Under the pieces are notes generated by a model, which ran no database searches, was not told the DNA's origin, and was given only the letters and a program-made list of their open reading frames with translations. Below, one piece after another: positions 37,974 to 48,022 of a DNA stretch of 64,000 bases (position 1 is the first letter of the stretch; each line of letters opens with the position of its first letter). Origin of the DNA: UBA4416 sp044238845 (GTDB lineage Bacteria > Bacteroidota > Bacteroidia > B-17B0 > Aurantibacillaceae); the NCBI GenBank assembly GCA_044238845.1, contig JBIICN010000004.1:62001-126000 (forward strand), given 5' to 3'. Made by a program: the position numbers and the translations under genes.

Positions 37974-39281
37974 ATGGAAGACAATACGGTTGATAACCTG
38001 AGAGATGCATTAAAATTCTCTCCTAATAACGTGCCTTTAAAGCAACATTTAGCCGAAGTGCTTCTTAAATTAAACAGACTAGATGAGGCTGAAATAGAAT
38101 TCTTGGAACTTTTGAACTTAACTTCTAATGCTAAAATAAAATTGGGTCTGTCTAAAACGTTCTATTTTAAAGGCTACTTTTCTAAATGTAATGTGATACT
38201 TGAAGAACTTATAGAAGGTGGCGTTCATGATTTTGATGTGTATATTTTGTATGCAAAGGCTTTGTTAAAAGAACAAGCAATAGTTAAAGCTATCGAAATA
38301 TATAAAAAAGCATTAGAGATAAATCCTGTTTTTCAGGATGAAGAATTAGATAAAGAATTAAAATTGTCTAATACCCCATCTTACCAAGATTCTGATGAAG
38401 AAATTACTAATCATTTTGTAAATAAACCAGACATTAATTTTAGCGATGTAGGTGGGATGGACCAGGTGAAAAAAGAAATTGAACTTAAAATTATAAAACC
38501 TTTATTACACCCCGATCTATACAAAGCTTATGGAAAAAAAGTAGGTGGGGGCATTTTACTATACGGCCCTCCCGGTTGTGGTAAAACATATATTGCGAAA
38601 GCTACAGCAGGGCAAGTGAATGCACGATTTATTAACGTAGGCCTTAACGATATCTTAGATATGTGGGTTGGTAATAGTGAGAAAAACTTAAATCATTTTT
38701 TTGAAATTGCCAGAAAAAATACCCCCTGTGTTTTATTTTTTGACGAAATTGATGCCTTGGGAGCAAGCCGTAGTGATATGAAGCAATCAAGTGGCAGGCA
38801 TTTAATTAATCAGTTTTTAACAGAACTGGATGGTATTGAAAATAGCAACGAAGGTATTTTAGTGATGGGCGCAACTAACACTCCCTGGAATTTAGATCCT
38901 GCATTTAGACGACCTGGCCGTTTTGACAGAATCATATTTGTGCCGCCACCGGACGATATAGCAAAAGCATCTATTTTAGAATTAAAGCTAAATGGTAAGC
39001 CCATTGAAGCTATTGATTATGTAAACCTTTCTAAAAAATTAGAAAACTTTTCAGGAGCAGATATTGAAGCAGTTATAGATATTGCCATTGAAGCTAAATT
39101 ACAAGATGCTTTTAAGGATGGTATTCCCAAACCAATAAGTACCAAAGATTTATTGAATGCAAGCAAAAAACATAAAGCAAGTACTCAAGAATGGTTTTCA
39201 ACAGCTAAAAACTTTGCTTTATTTGCCAATGAAAGTGGGCTGTATGATGATATTTTGACTCACCTTAAAATTAAAAAGTAA
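37974..39281 (+). CDS. TPR plus p97/26S-type AAA ATPase
   Basis: 435 residues. The N-terminal ~130 residues are TPR-like helices (LKQHLAEVLLKLNRLDEAEIEFLEL). The AAA module has DVGGMDQVKKEI, Walker A GPPGCGKT near residue 200, Walker B VLFFDEIDALG near 260, and the second region of homology NTPWNLDPAFRRPGRFDR with both arginine fingers. One AAA domain and no protease are visible. Such ATPases unfold or remodel substrate proteins. It lies 78 bases after the helicase and 3 bases before the TPR membrane protein, forming a four-gene unit. Confidence 0.87.
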   Translation: MEDNTVDNLRDALKFSPNNVPLKQHLAEVLLKLNRLDEAEIEFLELLNLTSNAKIKLGLSKTFYFKGYFSKCNVILEELIEGGVHDFDVYILYAKALLKEQAIVKAIEIYKKALEINPVFQDEELDKELKLSNTPSYQDSDEEITNHFVNKPDINFSDVGGMDQVKKEIELKIIKPLLHPDLYKAYGKKVGGGILLYGPPGCGKTYIAKATAGQVNARFINVGLNDILDMWVGNSEKNLNHFFEIARKNTPCVLFFDEIDALGASRSDMKQSSGRHLINQFLTELDGIENSNEGILVMGATNTPWNLDPAFRRPGRFDRIIFVPPPDDIAKASILELKLNGKPIEAIDYVNLSKKLENFSGADIEAVIDIAIEAKLQDAFKDGIPKPISTKDLLNASKKHKASTQEWFSTAKNFALFANESGLYDDILTHLKIKK

Positions 39282-39283
39282 TT

Positions 39284-40537
39284 ATGAATGACTCTATGTT
39301 AACCAGAGCTGAAGTTTTGATTCAGCAAAAAAGATATTCAGAAGCAGAAAACATGTTAATAGATATATTGGCAACTAGTCCAAATGATATTCATGTGTTA
39401 TCACTTTTGGCCGAATCTTATTTACAACAAGATAAATTTGATAAGGCAGAAATTATCATAAATAGTGCCATAGCAATTGATCCGTCAGAAGGACTTTTAT
39501 TTTATTTGAAAAGTCGTATTAGCCTTAGTTTAGAAAAGTATGATGACGCCGAAACTAATTTGAGAGATGCTGTAAAATTAAATCCAGCAGGGGCTGATTA
39601 TTATGCTTTATGGGCACTCGTTAAATTAATTCGAAAACAATATCAGGCTGCATTAGACTTAGCCGATCAGGCTCTTGCCTTAGATGCGGAAAACATACAA
39701 GGATTAAATACACGAAGTACAGCTTTACTAAAATTAAACCGAAAAGAGGATTCGTTTAAAACAATTGAAGGTGCATTAAGAGAAGATCCTAATAATTCGT
39801 TTACTCATTCAAATTATGGTTGGAATTTATTAGAAAAAGGAGATCACAAAAAAGCCTTGGAACATTTTCAGGAATCTTTAAAAAATGATCCGTCTAACAC
39901 CCATGCTCAAAGTGGTATGGTGGAAGCTATAAAGGCTACTAATTTTTTTTATAGATTGTTCTTACAGTACTCTTTTTGGATTGGAAATTTAACGTCGAAA
40001 TACCAATGGGGCGTTATAGTTGGATTTTATTTTGGAACTCAAGCCATAAAAAATTTGGCCAAACATAACGAAGCATTGCGTCCTTATTTAATACCATTAT
40101 TTTTACTTTTAGCAGTGATTGCTTTTTCTACATGGATTATGCAGCCTATTGGTAATTTATTTTTGCGTTTAAATAAATATGGCGTGCATTTGTTGGATAA
40201 AGAAGAGAAAATGAGTTCTAACTTTGTAGGGATAAGTTTTTTGATTTTTGTAGTTGGACTTATTTCCTATATTATTTCGGGCAATGATGCTTTCTTAACT
40301 CTCACTTTTTTTGGATTTGCTATGATGCTTCCTGTTGGTAGTATGTTGCAACCATCAAAGCCCAAACATTTATTAATTATATATACTGCATTGATGTCAT
40401 TGATTGGCATTGCTGCCATTGTTGTAACCTTTGCAAATGGTGATATATTTAATGGATTTTCACTACTATTTATTGCATGCTTTACTTTATTTCAATGGAT
40501 TGCTAACTACATCATAATTAGTAGAAATAATATATAG
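39284..40537 (+). CDS. TPR-repeat inner-membrane protein
   Basis: 417 residues. Residues ~1-210 are about five to six tetratricopeptide repeats (for example ADYYALWALVKLIRKQYQAALDLADQALAL, NYGWNLLEKGDHKKALEHFQESLKNDP). The C-terminal half has four to five membrane helices (YLIPLFLLLAVIAFSTWI, FLIFVVGLISYIISG, LTFFGFAMMLPVGSML, TALMSLIGIAAIVVTFA). It follows the AAA gene by 2 bases, so the pair is co-translated. It may anchor the ATPase or helicase complex at the membrane. Confidence 0.82.
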   Translation: MNDSMLTRAEVLIQQKRYSEAENMLIDILATSPNDIHVLSLLAESYLQQDKFDKAEIIINSAIAIDPSEGLLFYLKSRISLSLEKYDDAETNLRDAVKLNPAGADYYALWALVKLIRKQYQAALDLADQALALDAENIQGLNTRSTALLKLNRKEDSFKTIEGALREDPNNSFTHSNYGWNLLEKGDHKKALEHFQESLKNDPSNTHAQSGMVEAIKATNFFYRLFLQYSFWIGNLTSKYQWGVIVGFYFGTQAIKNLAKHNEALRPYLIPLFLLLAVIAFSTWIMQPIGNLFLRLNKYGVHLLDKEEKMSSNFVGISFLIFVVGLISYIISGNDAFLTLTFFGFAMMLPVGSMLQPSKPKHLLIIYTALMSLIGIAAIVVTFANGDIFNGFSLLFIACFTLFQWIANYIIISRNNI

Positions 40538-40679
40538 ATAATAAAAGAATAGTTACCAATATGTCCAAATTATTTAGATTAGAAAAAAACCTAAAATATA
40601 GTGTAACAAGTTCAATTTTAAGCGTTATTTTGTAATACAAGTAAAATTTATAAGAATTACTAATTTAAAAATCTAGCAT

Positions 40680-42095
40680 ATGCAATACATTTATCATTTT
40701 CTTAAATTGAGTTTTGTTTTGATAGCAGTTTCATTAACATCATGCTCAGGTTCAAATGAAAAAAACACTGCTGATAAGATCACAAAAGATGATGCTTCGG
40801 TTAACCCGTCAAATTCATCTCTAATGGATTTTACGTATTCATTTGAAGATGAATCTCAGAAATTTAAATTCCCTAACAGAAAGTCACAAGATTTTCACTT
40901 GACTAGTGGAACGACTATAAAGGTTCCTAATGATTGTTTTGTGGATGAAACTGGTAGTAAAATAAAAGGTGAAGTTGAATTAGTGTTTGAAGAATTTTTG
41001 ACTCCGGGAAGCATCATTAGTTCGCAAATTAATATGAAGTATGATTCCGCTGGGAATATGAGCGATTTTGAATCGGCAGGTATGTTCAGAATTAATGCTT
41101 TTCAAGAAGGGAAAACAGTATTTATTGCAAAAGATAAATCTATTGAAGTTTCTCTTGCTACAGTTGATACTGATAGGGACTTTAATTCTTATTATTCAAC
41201 TCAGAATGGGAATGATTGGCAATACATAGGTGAAACTAAAGCCATACCTAATAAGGAGAAAAAAGAGTTGATAGATAATTCCAAAAATCAATTAAATACT
41301 ATTAGTAAACCATTGCCTCCTGCATCGTATTCAGCAAACGGAAAATACTTTGATCTCAACTTGAGTCATACATATACTCACGACCTTAAAAGCTTGTTAG
41401 GTATTGTTTGGGAATATGCCGGTTCAAATAAAAAAAACGATCCTGCTGTAAATAAAACTGATTTTAATAAGGATTGGGATTATGTTAATATATTACCAAG
41501 TGAAGGAGATAAAAGAGGCGTTTATGATATTGTGCTACAAAATAAAGACACCACTATAAAAACAATTGGACGCCCTGTTTATAGAGGAGCTGTTCTAGAT
41601 GCTGAAAATAAAGAGTTTGCGGCAGAGCTTGGAGAGTTTAATAAACGTATGAATCAAATTAAGAATGAGCAAAAACAGGCCAATGCTGAAGCGTCTTTCT
41701 TAAGAGTCATTTCAGTTAAGAATTTAGGTCTTTATAATTACGATCGTCAATACCACGCACCTGATATGATTCCTGTATTAGCTAATTTTAATTTTGGTGC
41801 CGATAGTTTAAAAAACTATCCAATCTCGGTATACTTAATTACTGGTAACGGAATGGCAGTTATTAAATACCCACCTCATGATTATGAAAAATTTATGTAT
41901 TCGCGTAAAGACATTAATAAATTAATTGCGATTCTTCCAAATTATGAAATATGTACGTTTTCAGCTCATCGATTTGAAAAAGAAGGACCCGTATTTCCTG
42001 AAAGTTCACCTGGTAAATTTATGTTTAAATTAAATCATACAGGTATAAGGGCAACCAATTCAAAAGCGATTGACCAGGTTTTAGGAAATATATAA
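40680..42095 (+). CDS. Lipoprotein of unknown function
   Basis: 471 residues. The signal sequence ends in a lipobox (AVSLTSC, Cys about 22). After an acidic linker comes a beta-rich region (FPNRKSQDFHLTSGTTIKVPNDCFVDETGSKIKGEVEL), a pattern seen in several Bacteroidota lipoproteins with a carboxypeptidase-regulatory-like strand arrangement, but I cannot name a family. It ends one base before the next gene, and the 142-base gap upstream suggests its own promoter. Confidence 0.7.
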   Translation: MQYIYHFLKLSFVLIAVSLTSCSGSNEKNTADKITKDDASVNPSNSSLMDFTYSFEDESQKFKFPNRKSQDFHLTSGTTIKVPNDCFVDETGSKIKGEVELVFEEFLTPGSIISSQINMKYDSAGNMSDFESAGMFRINAFQEGKTVFIAKDKSIEVSLATVDTDRDFNSYYSTQNGNDWQYIGETKAIPNKEKKELIDNSKNQLNTISKPLPPASYSANGKYFDLNLSHTYTHDLKSLLGIVWEYAGSNKKNDPAVNKTDFNKDWDYVNILPSEGDKRGVYDIVLQNKDTTIKTIGRPVYRGAVLDAENKEFAAELGEFNKRMNQIKNEQKQANAEASFLRVISVKNLGLYNYDRQYHAPDMIPVLANFNFGADSLKNYPISVYLITGNGMAVIKYPPHDYEKFMYSRKDINKLIAILPNYEICTFSAHRFEKEGPVFPESSPGKFMFKLNHTGIRATNSKAIDQVLGNI

Positions 42096-42096
42096 T

Positions 42097-45000
42097 ATGG
42101 TTCCTAAATGGCATATATCTTTTCTTGTCATAGTATTGGCATTTACAGGTATTTCCCAAAATACGACATTGTCTGTTTCAAAATCAGGTACAGAGTCTTC
42201 TAATTCGTATTTTATTATTAAAAAAGGTAATTTATATGGAATAGGGGATTCGATTAATTGGTTTAGCAATACACCAATAGGAGACACTCTATTTCATTTA
42301 GGTGATTATCATTTCGCCTTGCGCCAATCTTCTGGACTTTACACTATTTACGATGAGACGTTTAAATCAATTTGTCATCGAATAAAGTCAGTAAAGGAGT
42401 TTGGAGATTTTATTTTATTAGAAGATTCGTTAGGTTGGAAGATTTTTTCAAAAGAAGATAATGAAGAAAGAAAATATTTTGATAGCGTTCGTATTCATGA
42501 TCAATATGTTTGGTTGTTCAAAAGCGGCGAGCAAGGCATTCTTGGTAGTGATTGGAAAATAGAGAATATTGTTCTTCCTATATATGATAAAGTTGGTATT
42601 TATTACGATGGCATTTTATTAATAAATAACGGCAAATTAGGGTGGAAGGGCGCTATAACTATTCCGGTTGAATTTGATCACATTTATAAAGAACGACAAG
42701 ATGTAATGGCTGCTAAAAACAGCAGAGGGACTATTTATTATTCGCTTAACAAGCTTAAAAAATTATTGATAGAGCCTACTGATAGTGTTGTTTTTTATAG
42801 TGAGTTTTATAAAAGAGTGCGGGGACATAAACAAAGTATTTTTAATTTAGATTCTAATCAAATATTTGGAGAAATATCAGATTATGAAATACATCCATTT
42901 TCTTTTGATAACTTTTCAAGAAGACATTCGTATTGTGTCGTTACAAAAGATTCGACTTGCGCTCTTTTTAAAAACGGCAAAATTCTTACAAGATTTGACT
43001 ATGATAATTTTTTAACTGAAAATACGATCCATCCTCCCTTTTTTAAAGCAGTGCAAAATAAAAAGGTAGGTGTGATTAATGAAATTGGCGAGATTCAATT
43101 AAAACCATTGTATACGGATATTATAGATAAGCGATTTGATTATTATATTGTAAGGGTTGGCAATAAATTAGGGTTATGTTTAAAAGGCGATTCTGTTTTA
43201 CTTCCAGCTAATTATCAATCGATCAGTTTTTATAGTAATAGTAATTATGTGAATGTTAGTTTAGACGGCAATTTATTTGGCTTGTATAATTTTATAAATA
43301 AGAAAGAAGTAACCCCTTGTAAATACAATTTCTTTAATATTGATTCGGAATTTATAATAGCCAGACACGGACAGCGGTATGATGTTTATTTTAAAGAACA
43401 ATTAAAATTTTCTGATCTTTATGATGCCCAATCAAATGGAACAACTGCTAAAGGGTATAAGGATGGTAAAATATATATTGGTTCACTAAGAAATAATACC
43501 TGGGAAGAATTTAGTTATGAAATACCTAGTTATAAAATAATTTCGGATAAAAATAAACCATCGAACCTGCAACCATATAATTATGCAGATAGAGTAGATC
43601 TTTATGATTACTCTATAGGTAAATGGGGCCATTATAGTTATAATAATCAAAGCTGGATTGATGTACCTTTAATGCATAGCGGTGATAGACCTGATGGTAA
43701 TTGGTTATTGGGTTTTCATCAAGACACAACCATTGTATGGAAGGGTATTAGCTTTCATTCAAATAAAGTACTATCGCCTTTGCAAATTGCCTGGCAAAAA
43801 AAATCATTATTTCATTGGATGGATGTTAACTCATACAGCTATCCTTCGGATATTGAAAGAAACACAGATCTTGTAATTTCTCCTATCTGTTATACAGAGC
43901 CAGGCAAAGGAAAATGTTTTGATAATTACAAAAAATATACCATCAATGCCGTATTTAAAGGAAATAAGCATTCTATTATTTCGGATAATGGCAAAATTGA
44001 TATTGCCAGTCAAGGAGATATTAGTTTGTCGAATTATATTACACAGTTAAGTACTAATGGATCCATTCATGCCCAATCAATTTTAGATTACGAGAAAATT
44101 ATTAATCCAAATGCTTTTATTAAAACAAATGATGCTTCTGAACACATTCTTCAAAATGGCAATAGAAACAAACGGCATATTAGCGTTTTGAATTCTTTTG
44201 AGTGGATTGATAAAAAAGAAAGTGATTTATTAATTTTTAGAATAGGGAATAAGTATGGATTATTGTCAGATTCTGGCGACTACGTTTTAAAGGCTAAATA
44301 TGAGAGTATCCAACCTTTAAAATTATGGGGAGCCACTATTTTAAAAGTCGGTATAAAAGCAGATGGATATAAATTATATAATCCGGTGAATAATAGTTTT
44401 TCTGGACGAATTAATAGTGTGATTGATAAAAAAGGCGAATTGATTTTGATTCAGCTTGAAAGTGGTAAACAAGCTATACTTACAATAAATTTAGATACAT
44501 TGATAAAAACAGATGGACTTATTAAATTAATTGGCGGTAATGATTATGCTGTTATTCAATTAGAGAATTATGCTATTTATAGAGATCAATCTATTTTGTT
44601 TAACTTCAGAGGTGATAACATTGAAAAAATAAATAATGAACATTTTTTAATTCATTCCAATATTGGAAATTGTATTTTTAATTACAAAGGTGATACTTTA
44701 TTTAAGAGTCGTAAGACAATTGAATACCTTTCTTTAGGCAATCATTTTTTACTCGACGATGGCATGGCCCATACACTTTATAGTGAGAATGATGTTATTA
44801 TTTACAAGTTTCAAAAGACATCTTATCTTTCAAATGATAATCAAGACTTAATTATAAAAGGAGAAAACTTAGTTACCGTTTTCAGGAAAAATCAAACAAA
44901 AAAAATTGAGTTTACCGGTAAATTTGTGAAAGCAACTAAGCAATATATTGTTTTGGGTTTAGGAAAATATAAACGCGTGTATAGCTTAGATGGAACGCTT

Positions 45001-45468
45001 ATACAATCAAAAGCGAAGCAAGTAAAAGTGTTAAATGATGATTATATTTCTTATCAGGAAGGAAAGAAATTTTATTTAGTGAATGTGCTTACTAAAGAAA
45101 AAAAGAAAATTAAAAGCCTCAATGTAAATTTGAGTAAAGAAGGCCTTGATTATGAAGACATGGACGAAAATTTACAAATACTTACTTTTAAAACGGAGGA
45201 TACCTTATCTATTGTTGAATATAAAGAGATGTATGGATTAAAATCAAATGATAAAATGGTTTTGCCTTATATGTATTTTAAAATTGAACCATTTGCCAAT
45301 AAATATTTAGTTCAAGATAACATCGAATATAAATTATTTAATTCATTGACTCGTAAATTTATTTCAGATAACACTTTTGATTCGGTTTATCCATACAAAG
45401 GGTATTTAATGCTCACTAAAAGCGGGAAAATAACTTATATGAATTCTTATGGTGGGTTAAGTAAGTAA
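42097..45468 (+). CDS. Large secreted WG-repeat-like protein
   Basis: 1123 residues with a signal peptide (WHISFLVIVLAFTGIS, cleavage near SQN). Much of it consists of repeats of the WG type, with units such as VGNKLGLCLKGDSVLLPANYQSI, QNKKVGVINEIGEIQLKPLYTDI and IGNKYGLLSDSGDYVLKAKYESI. These resemble beta-propeller or beta-solenoid surface proteins of Bacteroidota. There is no T9SS tail. Its stop is ~70 bases from the convergent macro-domain gene. It is probably co-transcribed with the lipoprotein. Confidence 0.75.
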   Translation: MVPKWHISFLVIVLAFTGISQNTTLSVSKSGTESSNSYFIIKKGNLYGIGDSINWFSNTPIGDTLFHLGDYHFALRQSSGLYTIYDETFKSICHRIKSVKEFGDFILLEDSLGWKIFSKEDNEERKYFDSVRIHDQYVWLFKSGEQGILGSDWKIENIVLPIYDKVGIYYDGILLINNGKLGWKGAITIPVEFDHIYKERQDVMAAKNSRGTIYYSLNKLKKLLIEPTDSVVFYSEFYKRVRGHKQSIFNLDSNQIFGEISDYEIHPFSFDNFSRRHSYCVVTKDSTCALFKNGKILTRFDYDNFLTENTIHPPFFKAVQNKKVGVINEIGEIQLKPLYTDIIDKRFDYYIVRVGNKLGLCLKGDSVLLPANYQSISFYSNSNYVNVSLDGNLFGLYNFINKKEVTPCKYNFFNIDSEFIIARHGQRYDVYFKEQLKFSDLYDAQSNGTTAKGYKDGKIYIGSLRNNTWEEFSYEIPSYKIISDKNKPSNLQPYNYADRVDLYDYSIGKWGHYSYNNQSWIDVPLMHSGDRPDGNWLLGFHQDTTIVWKGISFHSNKVLSPLQIAWQKKSLFHWMDVNSYSYPSDIERNTDLVISPICYTEPGKGKCFDNYKKYTINAVFKGNKHSIISDNGKIDIASQGDISLSNYITQLSTNGSIHAQSILDYEKIINPNAFIKTNDASEHILQNGNRNKRHISVLNSFEWIDKKESDLLIFRIGNKYGLLSDSGDYVLKAKYESIQPLKLWGATILKVGIKADGYKLYNPVNNSFSGRINSVIDKKGELILIQLESGKQAILTINLDTLIKTDGLIKLIGGNDYAVIQLENYAIYRDQSILFNFRGDNIEKINNEHFLIHSNIGNCIFNYKGDTLFKSRKTIEYLSLGNHFLLDDGMAHTLYSENDVIIYKFQKTSYLSNDNQDLIIKGENLVTVFRKNQTKKIEFTGKFVKATKQYIVLGLGKYKRVYSLDGTLIQSKAKQVKVLNDDYISYQEGKKFYLVNVLTKEKKKIKSLNVNLSKEGLDYEDMDENLQILTFKTEDTLSIVEYKEMYGLKSNDKMVLPYMYFKIEPFANKYLVQDNIEYKLFNSLTRKFISDNTFDSVYPYKGYLMLTKSGKITYMNSYGGLSK

Positions 45469-45538
45469 TCCAGTTTAGTTAATTTTTTAGGAGGTTAGTT
45501 GGCCAGTCTATGCTAAAATTGAAACATTGTTTTTAGTT

Positions 45539-46054
45539 TTAAAAGAATATTTTTTTAGTCGCTCGATTGTATTGTTCTATGTCTTTATCACTATAACATA
45601 CTAAGTAGACTTTTTCAATTGATGAATTTTGATTTAAAAAGTTACTTATAGTTTGATAAGCAATAGTTGCAGCTTTGTCAAAAGGAAATCGATATGCTCC
45701 TGTGCTAATAGATGGAAATGCAATGGTTTTAAAGTGGTGTTTATCCGCCAATTGTAATGAAGTCAAATAACAAGATCTTAATAACTCTTCTTCATTTTCT
45801 GTTCCATTATTCCAAACAGGCCCAACTGTATGTATAATGAATTTTGCAGGTAAATTATATCCCTTAGTAATCTTTGATTGACCAGTCTCACATCCTTTTA
45901 AAGCTCTACACTCTTCAAGTAATTCATTTCCTGCCGCTTTATGTATTGCCCAGTCAACACCGCCACCACCCATTAGAGCATTATTAGCGGCATTGACTAT
46001 GGCATCTACTTTAAGTTGCGTAATGTCAGCTTGTATGATTTCAATCTTAGCCAT
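45539..46054 (-). CDS. Macro-domain ADP-ribose hydrolase
   Basis: 171 residues, the size of YmdB/MacroD-type enzymes. The ADP-ribose-binding loops are visible: IVNAANNALMGGGGVDWAIHKAAG (about residues 20-43) and AFPSISTGAYRFPFDKAA near 113. Such proteins remove the acetyl group from O-acetyl-ADP-ribose and hydrolyse mono-ADP-ribosylated proteins or nucleic acids. It is the last gene of the NAD/ADP-ribose operon, overlapping the NAMPT gene by 8 bases. KptA in the same operon releases ADP-ribose 1'',2''-cyclic phosphate, which a macro enzyme could process further. Confidence 0.92.
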   Translation of the reverse strand: MAKIEIIQADITQLKVDAIVNAANNALMGGGGVDWAIHKAAGNELLEECRALKGCETGQSKITKGYNLPAKFIIHTVGPVWNNGTENEEELLRSCYLTSLQLADKHHFKTIAFPSISTGAYRFPFDKAATIAYQTISNFLNQNSSIEKVYLVCYSDKDIEQYNRATKKIFF

Positions 46055-47546
46055 TTATGAGTGATGCTGAGATTTCTAATTGTGTATTAATTCTGCCTCT
46101 TATTTCGGAAAGTGATTGCTCATTAACTATTTTTCCATTTTCAAATACAGTTTGTAAAAGCCCTTGCTTTTCTTCATCCCATGTGCATTGATCTTTCATC
46201 ACTAATGTCCCAGCCACTTCAGTTACCTGCATTAACCCTTTTGCGGATTTTTTTGTGCCATCATCTGTTTTAGGATCTTTAAAAATATTACGAGCCTCGC
46301 CATTGACTTCACCATAGGTTGCTTTCATTGCAAATCCATAAGTATCACGTGTTACGTATTCATATGTATAAGAACCAATTCCTAATACCACATTAAATGA
46401 AGCAAATCCTTTTTCTTGTAATCCATTTAAGATTTCTTTTTGACGTTGTAAGGTGATACTATCGCCATAAATCAAACCAATATGTGAGTCTAATAATTTG
46501 TATCCTTTGTCGGTAGTAGTTCCGCCAAACACCTCCCAAATGCACTCAATAGCACCTTTGTATTCAGGGCTTCCAGGAGTTGCATCTTTATCTCCTACTA
46601 TTATTTTTACTGGATCACCACTATCAGGACGAATAACTACTTTTCCATTACGTGCTAAAATTTTTGTTTTTAATTGTGGTAAAAACTCCGTGATTACTTT
46701 CCAAAAATCCCAAGTATCTGAAACGATAGAAACAATTCCAGCAGGGTATATTTTTTCAATCAATCTTTCAAAGGTTGCAATCTCGTTGTCCTTTGTTCCC
46801 ATGCACATTACTGAATGTTCGGTAGCAGGTACACTTCCTCCCACTAATTCATTATCCGAATTTGCTTTATAGTACTGCTCGTGAAAATCTATTGCAGGTA
46901 CAGTATCTGTGCCATAAAAAGACAACAGGTGGCCAGCTGCACTCATACAAGCATCTTCAATTCCACTCATTCCTCTAAAACTGAAATCATGTCCTTGCCA
47001 ATAAACAAAATCAATGTCTGTATCACTTACCGTGTTTTTAGCAAATTCATTAAATACTTTTCTGTACTGAAAGGCTGTTGTTGCACTTGTGGCAGGCTTC
47101 CATAATATAGTCGACATTAATGATTCTAAATAGTTTGTTAACCAAAAGAATTTAGGTTGAGTATTATACACTGTAACTACAGGTATTTTCGAAGATACTA
47201 TTGTTCCTTCAGGCAAACCCTTTACAACTAATGGCAAGTAGCCTAAATCATGTAACTCAGCAATATGTTCAATAGGAATACTATCTTTTCCCAATGCATT
47301 ATCCATTCTGCGTTTGTAGTCCGCTACAACCTTTTCTTTTGGTAAATTAAAAAAACCTTCGTTCCATTGTTTTACTAAATACTCTTTTACTAAATATTGT
47401 AAACCAAAAAACACTAATTTATCATTGCCTTCTTGACGTGATTTGCGAGGGGTAAAATTAGAATAAACTAATTCTGTTCCTTCAGGGTATTGCCTGCGGT
47501 GATCTGCTTTATAAAAGTCGATCAACATTAATGGATTAATTTTCAT
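46047..47546 (-). CDS. nadV: Nicotinamide phosphoribosyltransferase (NAMPT/NadV)
   Basis: 499 residues, the size of NAMPT. It has an N-terminal LIDFYKADHRRQYP, FSFRGMSGIEDACMSAAGHLLSFYGTDTV, and the phosphate-binding SIVSDTWDFWKVI with VVIRPDSGDPV and GSYTYEYVTRDTYGFAMKAT. The enzyme makes NMN from nicotinamide and PRPP, the salvage route when NAD is consumed by ADP-ribosyl transfer or by immune NADases. The PRPP synthetase of the same operon supplies its co-substrate. Start two codons after the NDT-like gene stop. Confidence 0.92.
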   Translation of the reverse strand: MKINPLMLIDFYKADHRRQYPEGTELVYSNFTPRKSRQEGNDKLVFFGLQYLVKEYLVKQWNEGFFNLPKEKVVADYKRRMDNALGKDSIPIEHIAELHDLGYLPLVVKGLPEGTIVSSKIPVVTVYNTQPKFFWLTNYLESLMSTILWKPATSATTAFQYRKVFNEFAKNTVSDTDIDFVYWQGHDFSFRGMSGIEDACMSAAGHLLSFYGTDTVPAIDFHEQYYKANSDNELVGGSVPATEHSVMCMGTKDNEIATFERLIEKIYPAGIVSIVSDTWDFWKVITEFLPQLKTKILARNGKVVIRPDSGDPVKIIVGDKDATPGSPEYKGAIECIWEVFGGTTTDKGYKLLDSHIGLIYGDSITLQRQKEILNGLQEKGFASFNVVLGIGSYTYEYVTRDTYGFAMKATYGEVNGEARNIFKDPKTDDGTKKSAKGLMQVTEVAGTLVMKDQCTWDEEKQGLLQTVFENGKIVNEQSLSEIRGRINTQLEISASLING

Positions 47547-47547
47547 A

Positions 47548-48012
47548 TTATTTGATTTTTTGTTTTATTTCTTTTATTAATTCGTTGATTGTATTTACTT
47601 GTTTAATATTATATCGTTGGCAAACAATATCAATGTTACCTTTTCGCCAAAAACCATTTGGACAGCATACAACAACTTTTTTACTCTGTGCAAACAATCC
47701 TAATTCAAGCATGCTTACCGGTGATTTTGTTTCAGGAGAAAAATAGAAAACAATCATACTAGCTTTTTCAAGTGCTTCTAATTCCCAATTTACTTGTTCG
47801 GAAAACTGAGGATTTTCTTTTACTTGCTGCCATGTAGAGTCCCAATTTTCTCTTCTAGGATTTAATATGTAACCATTATTGTATTCTTCTAATTCATTGA
47901 TTAACGTTTCTTGCCAATTCTCAGCAATTCCCATTTCTATTGATCCCGCTACGAATACAGAAAAACTATTTTCAATTTCAGACAAACTATATGGAGGTTT
48001 TACTATTTTCAT
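47548..48012 (-). CDS. Nucleoside 2-deoxyribosyltransferase-like protein
   Basis: 154 residues. SVFVAGSIEMG near the start, NPRRENWDSTW (about 52), QVNWELEALEKASMIVFYFSPETKSPVSMLELGLFA (about 78-112) and a final VVVCCPNGFWRKGN match the nucleoside 2-deoxyribosyltransferase-like group (PF15891 type). The Glu of LELG is the probable nucleophile. In an NAD operon it may hydrolyse an N-glycosidic bond of a nucleotide such as ADP-ribose derivatives (inference). Confidence 0.8.
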   Translation of the reverse strand: MKIVKPPYSLSEIENSFSVFVAGSIEMGIAENWQETLINELEEYNNGYILNPRRENWDSTWQQVKENPQFSEQVNWELEALEKASMIVFYFSPETKSPVSMLELGLFAQSKKVVVCCPNGFWRKGNIDIVCQRYNIKQVNTINELIKEIKQKIK

Positions 48013-48022
48013 TTTAATGTTA

